A DNA stretch of 59,402 nt, taken from Rhodospirillaceae bacterium. GTDB lineage: Bacteria; Pseudomonadota; Alphaproteobacteria; Azospirillales; Azospirillaceae. Both the position numbers and the translations under genes were made by a program. Below, one piece after another: positions 25,851 through 34,759 of this stretch. The DNA lies in the NCBI GenBank assembly GCA_029267445.1, contig JAJUIU010000014.1:1-59402 (forward strand), given 5' to 3'. Below the pieces are notes generated by a model. That model was not told the DNA's origin. It saw only the letters and a list, made by a program, of their open reading frames with translations, and searched no databases. The first letter of the stretch is position 1. Every line of letters begins with the position of its first letter.

Positions 25851-28796
25851 TTAGAACTTCGCGGTCAGGCCGACCGTGAAGTAACGGCCGATCGCGTCGT
25901 AGGTCTGCGGGAAGGTGTTGCCGCTGTTCGTCGTCGTCGGGCCGATGTCGTTGCCGACTTCGGGCGGCTGCTTGTCGAACAGGTTGGTCACCGTCAGATT
26001 GACGCTGAGGTTCTCCGTGGCATCCCACTGGGCCGACAGGTCGAAGTAGTCGTAGTCGGAGATCGTGGAGTAGGCCGGCAGGAAGTTCGTGCCGCCCGGC
26101 TCCTCGACCACCTCGTCGATGTGGCGCCACTGGATGCCGAAGTCGAAGTCGGAGATCGACCACACCGCGCGGGCGCTCCACTTGTACTCCGGCGTCGGGT
26201 TGCCCGAGAACGGGCCGCACGCGATGGAGTAGTAGCCAAGGCACTCGCGGTTGATCGAGCTCGGCGTGGCCTGGAACTTGAAGCTGTTGACCTTCGTGCC
26301 GTTGAAGGTCAGCGCCATGGAGCCGGCGGACTCCGGCAGACCCAGCTGGGCCAGCTCGAAGCCGTAGGACACCGCCAGGTCATAACCGTCGGTCTTGATC
26401 ACGCCCAGGTTCGACAGCAGCAGCTGCACGCCCGGAGCGTCGACACCGTTGAAGGTGCCGGTGATCGGGCTGCGGAGCACCAGGGCGCACGCCTCGTTCA
26501 GCGTGAAGCCCGGGTTGCGCGCGGCGCTGTAGCAGTCGTCCAGGACGTCCGTGGACGACGGCCGGGTGATGCCGCCCGTCAGCTCGATGTCGTAGTAGTC
26601 GAAGGTGATCGTCAGGCCGTCGATGAAGGACGGCTGGAGCACCACGCCCAGGGTGACCGTCTCGGCCTCTTCCGGACCGACGTTCGGGTTGCCGCCCTGC
26701 AGCACGTTGATCTGACCGGCGGACGGCTGCGACAGCAGGCCCAGCTGGGCCACCGGCACGCCCGTCAGGCGGCAGAGGTTGGACAGGGTGCCGGCCTGGT
26801 TGGCCTGGGCCTGGTTGGTGGCCGCACCGGCGCAGGGATCGACGGCCAAGTTCGACAGGCCGGACACGGCCGGAGCGAACAGCTCGTTGATGTTCGGCGC
26901 GCGGGTCGCCTTCTGGTACATGCCGCGGAGGCGGACGTCCGGGATCGGCGAGTAGTCGCCACCGGCCTTCCAGGTGTTGTAGTTCTGGCTGGCGGTGGTG
27001 CTGAACTCCGTCTCACGGAAGCCGAGCTCCAGGTTCAGGCTGTGGATGCCGGTCACGTCGGAGACGAGCGGAACCAGCAACTCGCCGTAGAACTCGCCCA
27101 GTTCGACCAGACCCTGACGGTCCGGCAGCGGGGCGCCGGTGCCGAGCACCTCGCCCTGGATCTGGGAGGCGCTGTCGGACTTGTTGCCGGCTTCGAGGCG
27201 GCGGTACTCGTAACCGAAGGCGATGCCGATCGTGCCGTCGGAGAACGGGCTCTTCAGCGACCCCAGGTCACCCGAGAAGGTGAGCGAGGCGACCTGCTGC
27301 TCGACCTCCTGCCGGAGCAGGGCGTCGAGGTTGATGAAGTTCGCCATCGCCGGGGTGATCGACCCCTCCGCACCCCAGACGTTCAGCGGCACGCAGCCGT
27401 TGGCCGTGTTGGTGCAGGTGGTGGTGTTCAGCGCGCGCAGGGCCTGCTGGACCTTGGAGAGCGAACCCCAGTTGTCGCGGGTCTGGATCTGCTCCGACTC
27501 GCCGTGCGTGAAGTAGGCGTCGTAGGACCAGTTGTTCAGCCACTGGCTGAGATCACCCCGCAGGCCGGTGGTGACCTGGAACATCTGGTTTTCGAAGATG
27601 TTGATGCGGGGCCCGAGCTCCGTCAGACGGCGACCGATGGTCAGCGGGACCTCGGTCGCGTTGCCGACGACGCAGTCCGCGGCCGGGATGTTGCGCGCGG
27701 CGCAGAGCTGCGCCCGCGCCGGGGCCGGGATGAACGGGTTGCCGATCGGAACCTGATAGACGTTCAGGAAGGTGCCGGACGGGGCCAGCTGGGTGAAGAC
27801 GTCGCTCTTCACGTACAGCAGGTTGGTGTAGACCTCGGCGAACGGCGCGATCTCATACCGGGCGATACCGGTGATGGCGCTGCGCTCCAGCGGGGTCTGG
27901 TAGTAGTTGTCCGGGTTGAAGTTGAAGGAGTGCTGCGCCGCGACGTACGGCTCCAGCTGCCCGGTGGCCGGGTTGATGCGGCGGGTGCCGAGCGCCGTGC
28001 CGCCCGGGGCGGTCACGGTGGCGATGACCGACGGGACGGTCGTGGCGGAGCCGACGGGGCCGCCCGTGGTGGAGCTGCGGGTCACGAGGCCGAAGGGCCG
28101 CATGTCCTGACGGACCGGATCGGTCTCGGTGTAGCCGACGCTGAGGACGGCGTTGCCCTTGCCATTGGCGAAGTTGCCGCCGACCACGAGGTCGGTGCGC
28201 AGGCGCTTGGCGTCCTCACGGTCGGAAATGCCGTAGGAGCCGCTGGCCGACACGCCCTCGAAGTCGTTCTTCAGCACGAAGTTCACGACGCCGGAGATGG
28301 CGTCGGCGCCGTACACGGCGGAAGCGCCGCCGGTCACGAGGTCGACACGCTCGACCAGCGCGATCGGGATGACGTTGGTGTCGACGGCACCGTTCAGGTC
28401 GAACGGAACGATGCGGCGGCCGTCAAGCAGCACGAGGGAGCGGTTGGGGCCGAGGCCGCGCAGGTCGATGGTCGCACCACCGCCCGAGCCGTTGTTGGTC
28501 GCCGGGCCGATGGCCGGCACGGCGGCCGGGAGCTGCTTGATCAGCTCTTCGACGGCGACCGGCTGGTTGGCGCGGATCTCCAGCTCGCCGACCGAGGTCA
28601 CCGGGCTGTTGGAGATGACGTTCGGCGTGCGGATGCGCGTGCCGGTCACGATGATCTGTTCGATCTGGCCGGACTGGGCGGTCGACGTCTGGGCCTGCGC
28701 CTCCGTCGCGATCGGCGCGACGGCCACGAGGCCGAGGGCCGCACCGGCGAGGAGCGCCGACCGCAGGGCGCGTTCCTTCGTGAAAGTCTGCTTCAT
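25851..28796 (-). CDS. TonB-dependent receptor (large, proteobacterial OAR/Caulobacter-type)
   Basis: 981-aa outer-membrane receptor. Signal peptide ending IATEAQAQ; then IEQIIVTGTRIRTPN (TonB-box/plug start), plug domain with LRGLGPNRSLVLLDGRRIVPFD, VERVDLVTGGASAVYGADAISGVVNFVLK, and a long beta-barrel ending IGRYFTVGLTAKF with the terminal Phe required for BAM insertion. The two internal Cys pairs (AARNIPAADC, TTCTNTANGC) are in extracellular loop regions. This large type is frequent in Caulobacter and sphingomonads and imports carbohydrates, peptides or metal chelates. There are no transport genes beside it, so the substrate is open. Confidence 0.93.
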   Translation of the reverse strand: MKQTFTKERALRSALLAGAALGLVAVAPIATEAQAQTSTAQSGQIEQIIVTGTRIRTPNVISNSPVTSVGELEIRANQPVAVEELIKQLPAAVPAIGPATNNGSGGGATIDLRGLGPNRSLVLLDGRRIVPFDLNGAVDTNVIPIALVERVDLVTGGASAVYGADAISGVVNFVLKNDFEGVSASGSYGISDREDAKRLRTDLVVGGNFANGKGNAVLSVGYTETDPVRQDMRPFGLVTRSSTTGGPVGSATTVPSVIATVTAPGGTALGTRRINPATGQLEPYVAAQHSFNFNPDNYYQTPLERSAITGIARYEIAPFAEVYTNLLYVKSDVFTQLAPSGTFLNVYQVPIGNPFIPAPARAQLCAARNIPAADCVVGNATEVPLTIGRRLTELGPRINIFENQMFQVTTGLRGDLSQWLNNWSYDAYFTHGESEQIQTRDNWGSLSKVQQALRALNTTTCTNTANGCVPLNVWGAEGSITPAMANFINLDALLRQEVEQQVASLTFSGDLGSLKSPFSDGTIGIAFGYEYRRLEAGNKSDSASQIQGEVLGTGAPLPDRQGLVELGEFYGELLVPLVSDVTGIHSLNLELGFRETEFSTTASQNYNTWKAGGDYSPIPDVRLRGMYQKATRAPNINELFAPAVSGLSNLAVDPCAGAATNQAQANQAGTLSNLCRLTGVPVAQLGLLSQPSAGQINVLQGGNPNVGPEEAETVTLGVVLQPSFIDGLTITFDYYDIELTGGITRPSSTDVLDDCYSAARNPGFTLNEACALVLRSPITGTFNGVDAPGVQLLLSNLGVIKTDGYDLAVSYGFELAQLGLPESAGSMALTFNGTKVNSFKFQATPSSINRECLGYYSIACGPFSGNPTPEYKWSARAVWSISDFDFGIQWRHIDEVVEEPGGTNFLPAYSTISDYDYFDLSAQWDATENLSVNLTVTNLFDKQPPEVGNDIGPTTTNSGNTFPQTYDAIGRYFTVGLTAKF

Positions 28797-28985
28797 ACCT
28801 AATCGTTCCCTTTCCGTCTTTTGGCGTAACCGGCGACGGCCCCGATGGCGTTTGTTGTTGCCATTCTTGCGGGCGGCACAGGCCGGGCTGCACGCAGGGG
28901 GTACTCCGACCCGCCTACCGCGCATACCTGACTTGGGGGAATAGCAGACCTACTTTCAGCGCTGCAACAAGGCTGTAATACGAAT

Positions 28986-29019
28986 GCCAACGGTTCAGGA
29001 CAACCGTTGCATTTTTGCA
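28986..29019. promoter_or_regulatory. Hairpin/palindrome upstream of the TonB receptor
   Basis: CAACGGTT and AACCGTTG form an 8-bp perfect inverted repeat around a 6-nt loop, followed on the plus strand by CATTTTTGCACAAG. The 269-bp gap (28797-29065) lies between two minus-strand genes, so a plus-oriented T-run does not fit a terminator for either. It may be an operator of the receptor gene or a weak terminator for the YihY gene. Confidence 0.35.
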
Positions 29020-29065
29020 CAAGTTCAATCGGGTACCCGGCGCTCTTCGATCGGGACCGTGCGGC

Positions 29066-30373
29066 TCATTGCCGGATTCGCTGCGGCTGAACCTCGCGTG
29101 GCGGCGGTGCGGCCGCGTTGTCGAACAGATCGACCAGCGGCAGGCCCAGGATGCTCCGCCCGGCCGCCTCCGCCCGGGCGTAGAGCTCGGCCAAATGGTC
29201 CTGCCAGACGGTCTGGAGCTTGCCGACCGCGCGGAGGTTGCCCCGCAGCCCCATCCCGAGGGCATGCCGGAGGTCGTCCACCGTCTGGTCGTGCAGGTCG
29301 CGGGTGAGGACCCAGGCCGACCGCTGCGTGCGCTCCACCCAGTGGGCGCCGCGGAGCTGCTCCAGCATGCCGTCGATGACGACGGCGCCCACCGGGATGC
29401 GGTGGGCGAGCGTGTCCCGGCGCATGCCGACGCCGAGCTTGGAGGCCTCCCGCAGCTCCTTGAGGATCGCCAGCGCGATGACGATGCGCTGGGCCGACAG
29501 CAGTCCCTCCGGCCCGACATCGACGATCTTTCCGGCCCGCCATTCCGGCAGGGCGGCCGTGATCTCCGCCCCGAACAGGACGATGGACCAGACTGTGTAG
29601 AGCCACAGCAGGAAGATCGGCACCGCCGACAAGGCGCCATAGATCGTCTCGTAGGTCGGGAAGGCAGTGATGTAGAGGCCGAATCCGATCTTCGAGACCT
29701 CCATCAGCAGCGCCGCCGTCACCCCTCCCAGGATCGCGTCCTTCCAATGCACGTCGCGGTTCGGGATGCTGAGGTACATCAGCGTGAACGCGGCCGCCTC
29801 GAACAGGCCGGGAAGCAGGAGGTTCAGCAGCCCGAAGGTCGCGTCGTCGGACGCGCGGAACTCGGCCAGGGCGCGCGACGACACCGACAGGCTGGCACCC
29901 AGGAGCAGCGGCGTCACCGTCAGCACGGCCCAGAAGGACAGGATGCGCACCACCAGGGGGCGTGGGTCGGTGGCGCGCCAGATCGCGTTGAACACGGCCT
30001 CCACCGAGAAGAACAGGATGATGGAGGTCACGGCCAGGCCGACCACGCCGAAGCCGGTGAGCGCGGCCGCGTTGCTCATGAACTGGTCGACATAGGACTG
30101 CACCTCGCCGCCCACCGCCGGAACGAGATTGTCGAACAGAAGCTCGTAGGCCTGCTGCCGCAGCCGGCTGTAGGCGGGAAAGGCCGAGAAGATGGCGAAG
30201 GTGACGGTGAGCAGCGGCACCAGCGCCAGCAGCGTCGTGTAGGTCAGCGAGCCCGCCGCCTGCAGGTCGTTGCCCTGCCAGAACCGCCGCAGCGCGTGGC
30301 GCAGCACGCCGCCGATGTCCCGCAGCCTGCCCGGCAGGCTCTTCAGGCTGCCGATGATGGCGAGCGGCCTCAT
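29066..30373 (-). CDS. YihY/virulence factor BrkB family inner-membrane protein
   Basis: 435 aa with six hydrophobic segments. Family motifs: ALRRFWQGNDLQAAGSLTYTTLLALVPLLTVTFAIFSAFP at the N-terminus, WRATDPRPLVVRILSFWAVLTVTPLLLG, and LPNRDVHWKDAILGG-type loop (IPNRDVHWKDA). The C-terminal soluble extension of about 150 residues contains a winged-helix-like region (AIVIALAILKELREASKLGVG...). YihY proteins were once called RNase BN; the function remains unclear. The start is fixed by GGGAGGATATCC just before ATG 30373. It is divergent from fabI. Confidence 0.9.
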   Translation of the reverse strand: MRPLAIIGSLKSLPGRLRDIGGVLRHALRRFWQGNDLQAAGSLTYTTLLALVPLLTVTFAIFSAFPAYSRLRQQAYELLFDNLVPAVGGEVQSYVDQFMSNAAALTGFGVVGLAVTSIILFFSVEAVFNAIWRATDPRPLVVRILSFWAVLTVTPLLLGASLSVSSRALAEFRASDDATFGLLNLLLPGLFEAAAFTLMYLSIPNRDVHWKDAILGGVTAALLMEVSKIGFGLYITAFPTYETIYGALSAVPIFLLWLYTVWSIVLFGAEITAALPEWRAGKIVDVGPEGLLSAQRIVIALAILKELREASKLGVGMRRDTLAHRIPVGAVVIDGMLEQLRGAHWVERTQRSAWVLTRDLHDQTVDDLRHALGMGLRGNLRAVGKLQTVWQDHLAELYARAEAAGRSILGLPLVDLFDNAAAPPPREVQPQRIRQ

Positions 30374-30418
30374 GGATATCCTCCCATGGCCACCCGCCGG
30401 ACGCGGCGGGCGTCCCGT

Positions 30419-30446
30419 TTGACCGGTCCGGGGGTTCGTGTAGGAT
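30419..30446 (+). promoter_or_regulatory. Sigma-70-type promoter for fabI-aroC
   Basis: TTGACC (30419-30424), 16 nt, TAGGAT (30441-30446), 58 bp before the fabI ATG and in the divergent gap with the YihY gene. Same hexamers and spacing as before the CbpA-like gene. Confidence 0.5.
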
Positions 30447-30504
30447 GCGCGCCGTTTTTCCCGCCCCCCCGCGCGCCGGAGCCGAACCCGGCGATGAGGA
30501 CAGC

Positions 30505-31347
30505 ATGACAACGACTTCCCCCCTCATGGCCGGCAAACGCGGACTGGTCATGGGCGTCGCCAACGATCGCTCCATCGCCTGGGGCATCGCCCAGGCCGCC
30601 GCCGCGCATGGCGCGCAGCTGGCCTTCACCTACCAGGGCGACGCGCTGCTGAAGCGTGTCCGCCCCCTGGCGGAGCAGGTCGGGGCCGATCTCGTACTGC
30701 CGTGCGACGTGACGGACGAGGCCAGCATCGACGCGACTTTCGCCGCCATCGGGGAAAAGTGGGGCGGGCTCGACTTCGTGGTCCATGCGATCGCCTTCTC
30801 GGACAAGAACGAGCTGGATGGCTTGTACCTAAACACCTCGCGGGCCAATTTCGCGCGGACGATGGATATCTCCTGCTATTCCTTCACAGCGGTCGCCCAG
30901 CGGGCGGTCCCCCTGATGACGAACGGCGGGAGCCTGCTGACCCTCACCTACTACGGGGCGGAGCAGGTGATGCCCCACTACAACGTGATGGGTGTGGCCA
31001 AGGCGGCGCTGGAGGCCAGCGTTAAGTATCTGGCCAACGACCTGGGCCCGATGGGGATCCGGGTGAACGCGATCTCGGCCGGGCCGATCAAGACCCTGGC
31101 CGCCAGCGGCATCGGCGACTTCCGCTTCATTCTGAAGTGGAACGAGTTGAACGCGCCGCTGCGCCGGAACGTGACGATCCAGGAGGTGGGCAACTGCGCC
31201 CTCTATCTCCTGTCCGATCTCGGCACCGGGATGACCGGGGAGAACCTGCATGTCGACGCGGGCTATCACACGGTCGGGATGGCCCGCGTCGACACGGCCC
31301 AGGAGACCGGCGCCCTGCTCGCCAGCCTGAACAGCGCCGGCCAGTAG
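30505..31347 (+). CDS. fabI: Enoyl-[acyl-carrier-protein] reductase (NADH) FabI
   Basis: 280-aa SDR that completes each round of type II fatty-acid elongation; the target of triclosan. Visible are the nucleotide loop [35 protein letters not shown], and catalytic Tyr159/Lys166 (YNVMGVAK, Y-x6-K spacing, diagnostic for FabI). C-terminus [18 protein letters not shown] 30505 starts the homologous region (the open frame runs back to 30445). aroC follows after 25 bp, suggesting an operon. Confidence 0.95.
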   Translation: MTTTSPLMAGKRGLVMGVANDRSIAWGIAQAAAAHGAQLAFTYQGDALLKRVRPLAEQVGADLVLPCDVTDEASIDATFAAIGEKWGGLDFVVHAIAFSDKNELDGLYLNTSRANFARTMDISCYSFTAVAQRAVPLMTNGGSLLTLTYYGAEQVMPHYNVMGVAKAALEASVKYLANDLGPMGIRVNAISAGPIKTLAASGIGDFRFILKWNELNAPLRRNVTIQEVGNCALYLLSDLGTGMTGENLHVDAGYHTVGMARVDTAQETGALLASLNSAGQ

Positions 31348-31372
31348 TCGGCCCGGCGCGGGAGGGCGCACC

Positions 31373-32458
31373 TTGGCGGGAAACAGCTTCGGCACCCTGT
31401 TCCGCTTCACCACCTTCGGCGAGAGCCACGGGCCGGCGATCGGCTGCATCGTCGACGGCGTGCCCCCGCGCCTACCGCTGGACGAAGCGTTCATCCAGCC
31501 GTACCTGGACCGCCGCAAACCGGGCCAGTCCAAGTACGTCACCCAGCGGCGCGAATCCGACACGGTCGAGATCCTGTCGGGCACGTTCGAGGGGCTGACC
31601 ACGGGCTCCCCGGTCATGCTGCTGATCCGGAACGAGGATCAGCGGTCCAAGGACTACGGCGACATCAAGGACAAGTTCCGCCCCGGCCACGCCGACTACA
31701 CCTATCAGGCCAAGTACGGCATCCGGGACTATCGCGGCGGCGGGCGCTCCTCCGCCCGCGAAACGGCGAGCCGCGTGGCCGCGGGCGCCATCGCCCGGCG
31801 CGTGCTGGACCTCGCCCCCGCCCCTGTCACCATCCGCGCCTGCATGGTGCAGATGGGGCCGCACAAGGTGGACCGCTCGCGCTGGGACTGGGACGCGGTG
31901 GACGGCAATCCGTTCTTCTGTCCCGACCCCGTGGCGGCCGAACAGTGGGCCGAATACCTGGACGGTGTCCGCAAGGCCGGCTCATCCACCGGGGCGGTGA
32001 TCGAGGTGGTGGCCTCCGGCGTGCCCGTTGGCTGGGGCGATCCGATCTACGACAAGCTGGACGGCGATCTCGCCCGCGCGATGATGACCATCAACGCGGT
32101 CAAGGGCGTGGAGATCGGCGCCGGGTTCGCGGCGGCCGAGCTGTCCGGCGAGGATAACGCCGACGAGATGCGGATGGGGCCGGACGGCAAGCCCGTGTTC
32201 CTGTCGAACATGGCGGGCGGCATCCTGGGCGGCATCTCCACCGGGCAGGACATCGTGGTGCGTTTCGCCGTGAAGCCGACCAGCTCTATCCTCACGCCCC
32301 GGCGCACGATCGATGTCCATGGCGCTGAGACGGACATCCTGACCAAGGGGCGCCACGACCCCTGTGTCGGCATCCGCGCCGTCCCGGTGGGCGAGGCCAT
32401 GATGGCCTGCGTCCTGGCCGACCATTTCCTGCGCCACCGGGCGCTGGTGGGCGGCTAA
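31373..32458 (+). CDS. aroC: Chorismate synthase AroC (TTG start)
   Basis: 361 aa; the last step of the shikimate pathway, converting EPSP to chorismate with reduced FMN. Signatures: [27 protein letters not shown] at the N-terminus, [63 protein letters not shown] and the C-terminal [17 protein letters not shown]. The start codon appears to be TTG at 31373 with GGGAGGG ahead; no ATG/GTG fits. Its end overlaps pabC by 4 bp, tail to tail. Chorismate feeds the pabB/pabC products encoded next door. Confidence 0.95.
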   Translation: MAGNSFGTLFRFTTFGESHGPAIGCIVDGVPPRLPLDEAFIQPYLDRRKPGQSKYVTQRRESDTVEILSGTFEGLTTGSPVMLLIRNEDQRSKDYGDIKDKFRPGHADYTYQAKYGIRDYRGGGRSSARETASRVAAGAIARRVLDLAPAPVTIRACMVQMGPHKVDRSRWDWDAVDGNPFFCPDPVAAEQWAEYLDGVRKAGSSTGAVIEVVASGVPVGWGDPIYDKLDGDLARAMMTINAVKGVEIGAGFAAAELSGEDNADEMRMGPDGKPVFLSNMAGGILGGISTGQDIVVRFAVKPTSSILTPRRTIDVHGAETDILTKGRHDPCVGIRAVPVGEAMMACVLADHFLRHRALVGG

Positions 32459-33195
32459 AGCAGCCGCGCCTCGCGCAGCCCCAGCGCCGTGGTCAGCATG
32501 ATGGCGTCGGCGCGACCGAGATCGTCCACCGTCACCGGCCGCTCCGCCGCGGCCCAGGCCTCGATCATCGCCGCGCGCATGACGCCCGGCAGCGCCCCCT
32601 CCTCCACCGGCGGGGTGACCCAGCCGCAATCGAGCTGCAGGAAGATGTTGGCCGCCGTCGCCTCCGCCACGCGGCCGGCGGTGTTGAGCATCACCGCGTC
32701 ATCGGCGCCGGCGGCTTCGGCCTCGCGGCGGGCGAGGATCGAATCCAGGTAGTTCGTGCTCTTGATCCGGCTCAGCGGCGACCGCTCGTTGCGGCAGGTC
32801 CCCCGCGCCACGATCAGCCGGGCCGGCGGCAGCGGGGGCGGAAGCGGCCCCGCCGTCATCAGAACGGTCGGTCGGGCCGGATCGGGTCGCGGCAGGCCGC
32901 GCGGTCCGGGTCCGGCGGTGAGGGTCAGGCGCACCGCCGCGTCCCCCAGGCCGTTGTCGGCCGCGACCGAAGCCACCGCGTCGGCGAGGGCGTCGTCGGA
33001 CAGCGGCACCGGCAGCCCGATCACGTCGGCACCGCTCCGCAGCCGGGCGAAGTGGGCCTCCAGGCGCTGTCCGCGTCCGTCCCGCACGGCGATGGTTTCG
33101 AACAGGCCGTCGCCAAGGGTGAAGCCCCGGTCCGTCGGGTCGATCCGCGCCACCGCCGCCGGGACCAGCGCGCCGTCGAGCCAGACCAGGGTCAT
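32455..33195 (-). CDS. pabC: Aminodeoxychorismate lyase PabC (class IV aminotransferase fold)
   Basis: 246 aa, PLP enzyme releasing 4-aminobenzoate and pyruvate from aminodeoxychorismate in folate synthesis. N-terminal [20 protein letters not shown] is typical of the D-amino-acid aminotransferase/PabC family; [42 protein letters not shown] contains the PLP lysine and the conserved E-T/A-NIF block. Start overlaps the pabB stop (33192-33195, ATGA), so the two are co-translated. Confidence 0.88.
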   Translation of the reverse strand: MTLVWLDGALVPAAVARIDPTDRGFTLGDGLFETIAVRDGRGQRLEAHFARLRSGADVIGLPVPLSDDALADAVASVAADNGLGDAAVRLTLTAGPGPRGLPRPDPARPTVLMTAGPLPPPLPPARLIVARGTCRNERSPLSRIKSTNYLDSILARREAEAAGADDAVMLNTAGRVAEATAANIFLQLDCGWVTPPVEEGALPGVMRAAMIEAWAAAERPVTVDDLGRADAIMLTTALGLREARLL

Positions 33196-34604
33196 TCGGC
33201 CGCCAGCTCCAGCCCGTCCGCCAGCCCAGGCGGCCATGCCATCCCGGGGTCCAGGGCGGTCAGCAGGGCGCGCGCTTTCAGCAGGCTTTCCTGGTATTCG
33301 GCCTCGGGCTCGCTGTCGGCGACGACCCCGCCGCCGGCCTGGGCCTGGACCACGCCGTCGGCGATGCACAGCGTGCGGATGACGATGGAGCTGTCCATCG
33401 CCCCGTCGAAGCCGATCCAGGCGACGGAGCCGCAATAGGGGCCGCGTCGCGATGGCTCGAGTTCGCGGATGATCTCCATGGCCCGGATCTTCGGGGCGCC
33501 CGTGATCGATCCGCCGGGGAACGCGGCCCGCAGCAGGTCGATGGCGCCAAGGGCACGCTCCAGACGCGCGGTCACGACCGAGGTCAGGTGGTGGACGGCC
33601 CTGTAGCTCTCCAGGCCCCAGAGCGTCGGCACACGCACCGTGCCGCGCGCCGCCACCCGCGACAGGTCGTTGCGCAGCAGGTCCACGATCATCAGGTTCT
33701 CGGCCCGGTCCTTCTCGCTCGCGAGCAGGGCCGCCGCGAGGGCCGCGTCCTCCTCCGGTGTGGCACCGCGCGGTCGGGTGCCCTTGATGGGCCGGGTCTC
33801 CACCGATCCGTCGGGGTGCAGCCGCAGGAACCGTTCCGGCGAACCCGACGCGATGGCGCGGCCACGGCCCAGATCGAGCAGGGCCGAGAACGGGCCGGCC
33901 GTGCGGGGACGCAGCGCCCGGTAGACGTCGAGCGGTGTCACCCCCGGCCGCAGTCGGGCCAGGAAGCGCTGCGTCATGTTCGCCTGATAGATGTCGCCCG
34001 CGCGGATGTAGTCCACGATGCGGGCGACGGCGGCGCGGTAAGCCTCCGGCGACAGCTCGGCCCGCCAGCCGCCCTCGATCAGGGGTCCGGACGGGATCGC
34101 TGGCGCCGCCGCCCCGACGATACGGTCGGCGAAGGCCGCCACGGCGGCCGCGTCCTCCCCGACGACCCAGGCCCGCAGCACCTCATGGTCGAAGGCGACC
34201 ACCGTCGGATAAAGGCCGACGGCCATATCGGGCAGCGCGGCACCCCGTGCGCGGGGCGGCGGCAGGCGTTCCAGCCAGCCGCCCAGTTCGTATCCCAGGA
34301 ATCCGACCGCCCCACCCTGGAAGGGGGGAAGGTCCGGCAGCGCCGGGCGCCGCGACGGGCCGAGCAGTGCCGCCAGCGCGTCGAACGGGTCGGTCCCGGC
34401 GAGCGGCGCTCCGTCCAGCGTGACCGTCCGCCCCGTGACCTCCAGCCAGCGCGTCGGCCTTGCGGCGACATAGCTGTGGCGCGCGCGCCGGGGATCGTCG
34501 GACGCGCCCCCGTCCAGCAGGATCGGACGGTCCTCGTCGGCGACGGCGTGGAAGGCGCGCACCGGATCGAGCCAAGGGATTTCGCGGACGGTGGGAACGT
34601 TCAT
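33192..34604 (-). CDS. pabB: Aminodeoxychorismate synthase component I PabB
   Basis: 470 aa, chorismate-binding enzyme. Motifs: FQGGAVGFLGYELGGWLERLP at the N-terminus, IRAGDIYQANMTQRF, and the block ETRPIKGTRPRG in which the PIKGT lysine separates PabB from anthranilate synthase (PIAGT). Then LMIVDLLRNDLSRVA, FPGGSITGAPKIRAMEIIRELEPSRRGPYCGSVAW and IRTLCIADG. No glutamine amidotransferase domain is fused, so PabA must be encoded elsewhere. pabC follows, overlapping by 4 bp. Confidence 0.93.
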   Translation of the reverse strand: MNVPTVREIPWLDPVRAFHAVADEDRPILLDGGASDDPRRARHSYVAARPTRWLEVTGRTVTLDGAPLAGTDPFDALAALLGPSRRPALPDLPPFQGGAVGFLGYELGGWLERLPPPRARGAALPDMAVGLYPTVVAFDHEVLRAWVVGEDAAAVAAFADRIVGAAAPAIPSGPLIEGGWRAELSPEAYRAAVARIVDYIRAGDIYQANMTQRFLARLRPGVTPLDVYRALRPRTAGPFSALLDLGRGRAIASGSPERFLRLHPDGSVETRPIKGTRPRGATPEEDAALAAALLASEKDRAENLMIVDLLRNDLSRVAARGTVRVPTLWGLESYRAVHHLTSVVTARLERALGAIDLLRAAFPGGSITGAPKIRAMEIIRELEPSRRGPYCGSVAWIGFDGAMDSSIVIRTLCIADGVVQAQAGGGVVADSEPEAEYQESLLKARALLTALDPGMAWPPGLADGLELAAE

Positions 34605-34759
34605 GGCGCCGGACCATAGCGGGGCGCCGACGCGTCGCCAAGGGCGGCACGGTCACGCCATTGCCGCGTGCGACCCAGGCCCCCACTTCGCCATTGGCGG
34701 TAGCCCTCCCATATGGTGGGATGCGCCCCAGACCGTCCCCGTTGGAGCCCGCTTCCCAC

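Noticed and set aside
26121-28802. 893-aa plus-strand frame opposite the TonB receptor
   Set aside because: Antisense shadow (Gly/Arg/Val/Asp-rich, no motif); the receptor has signal, plug and terminal Phe.
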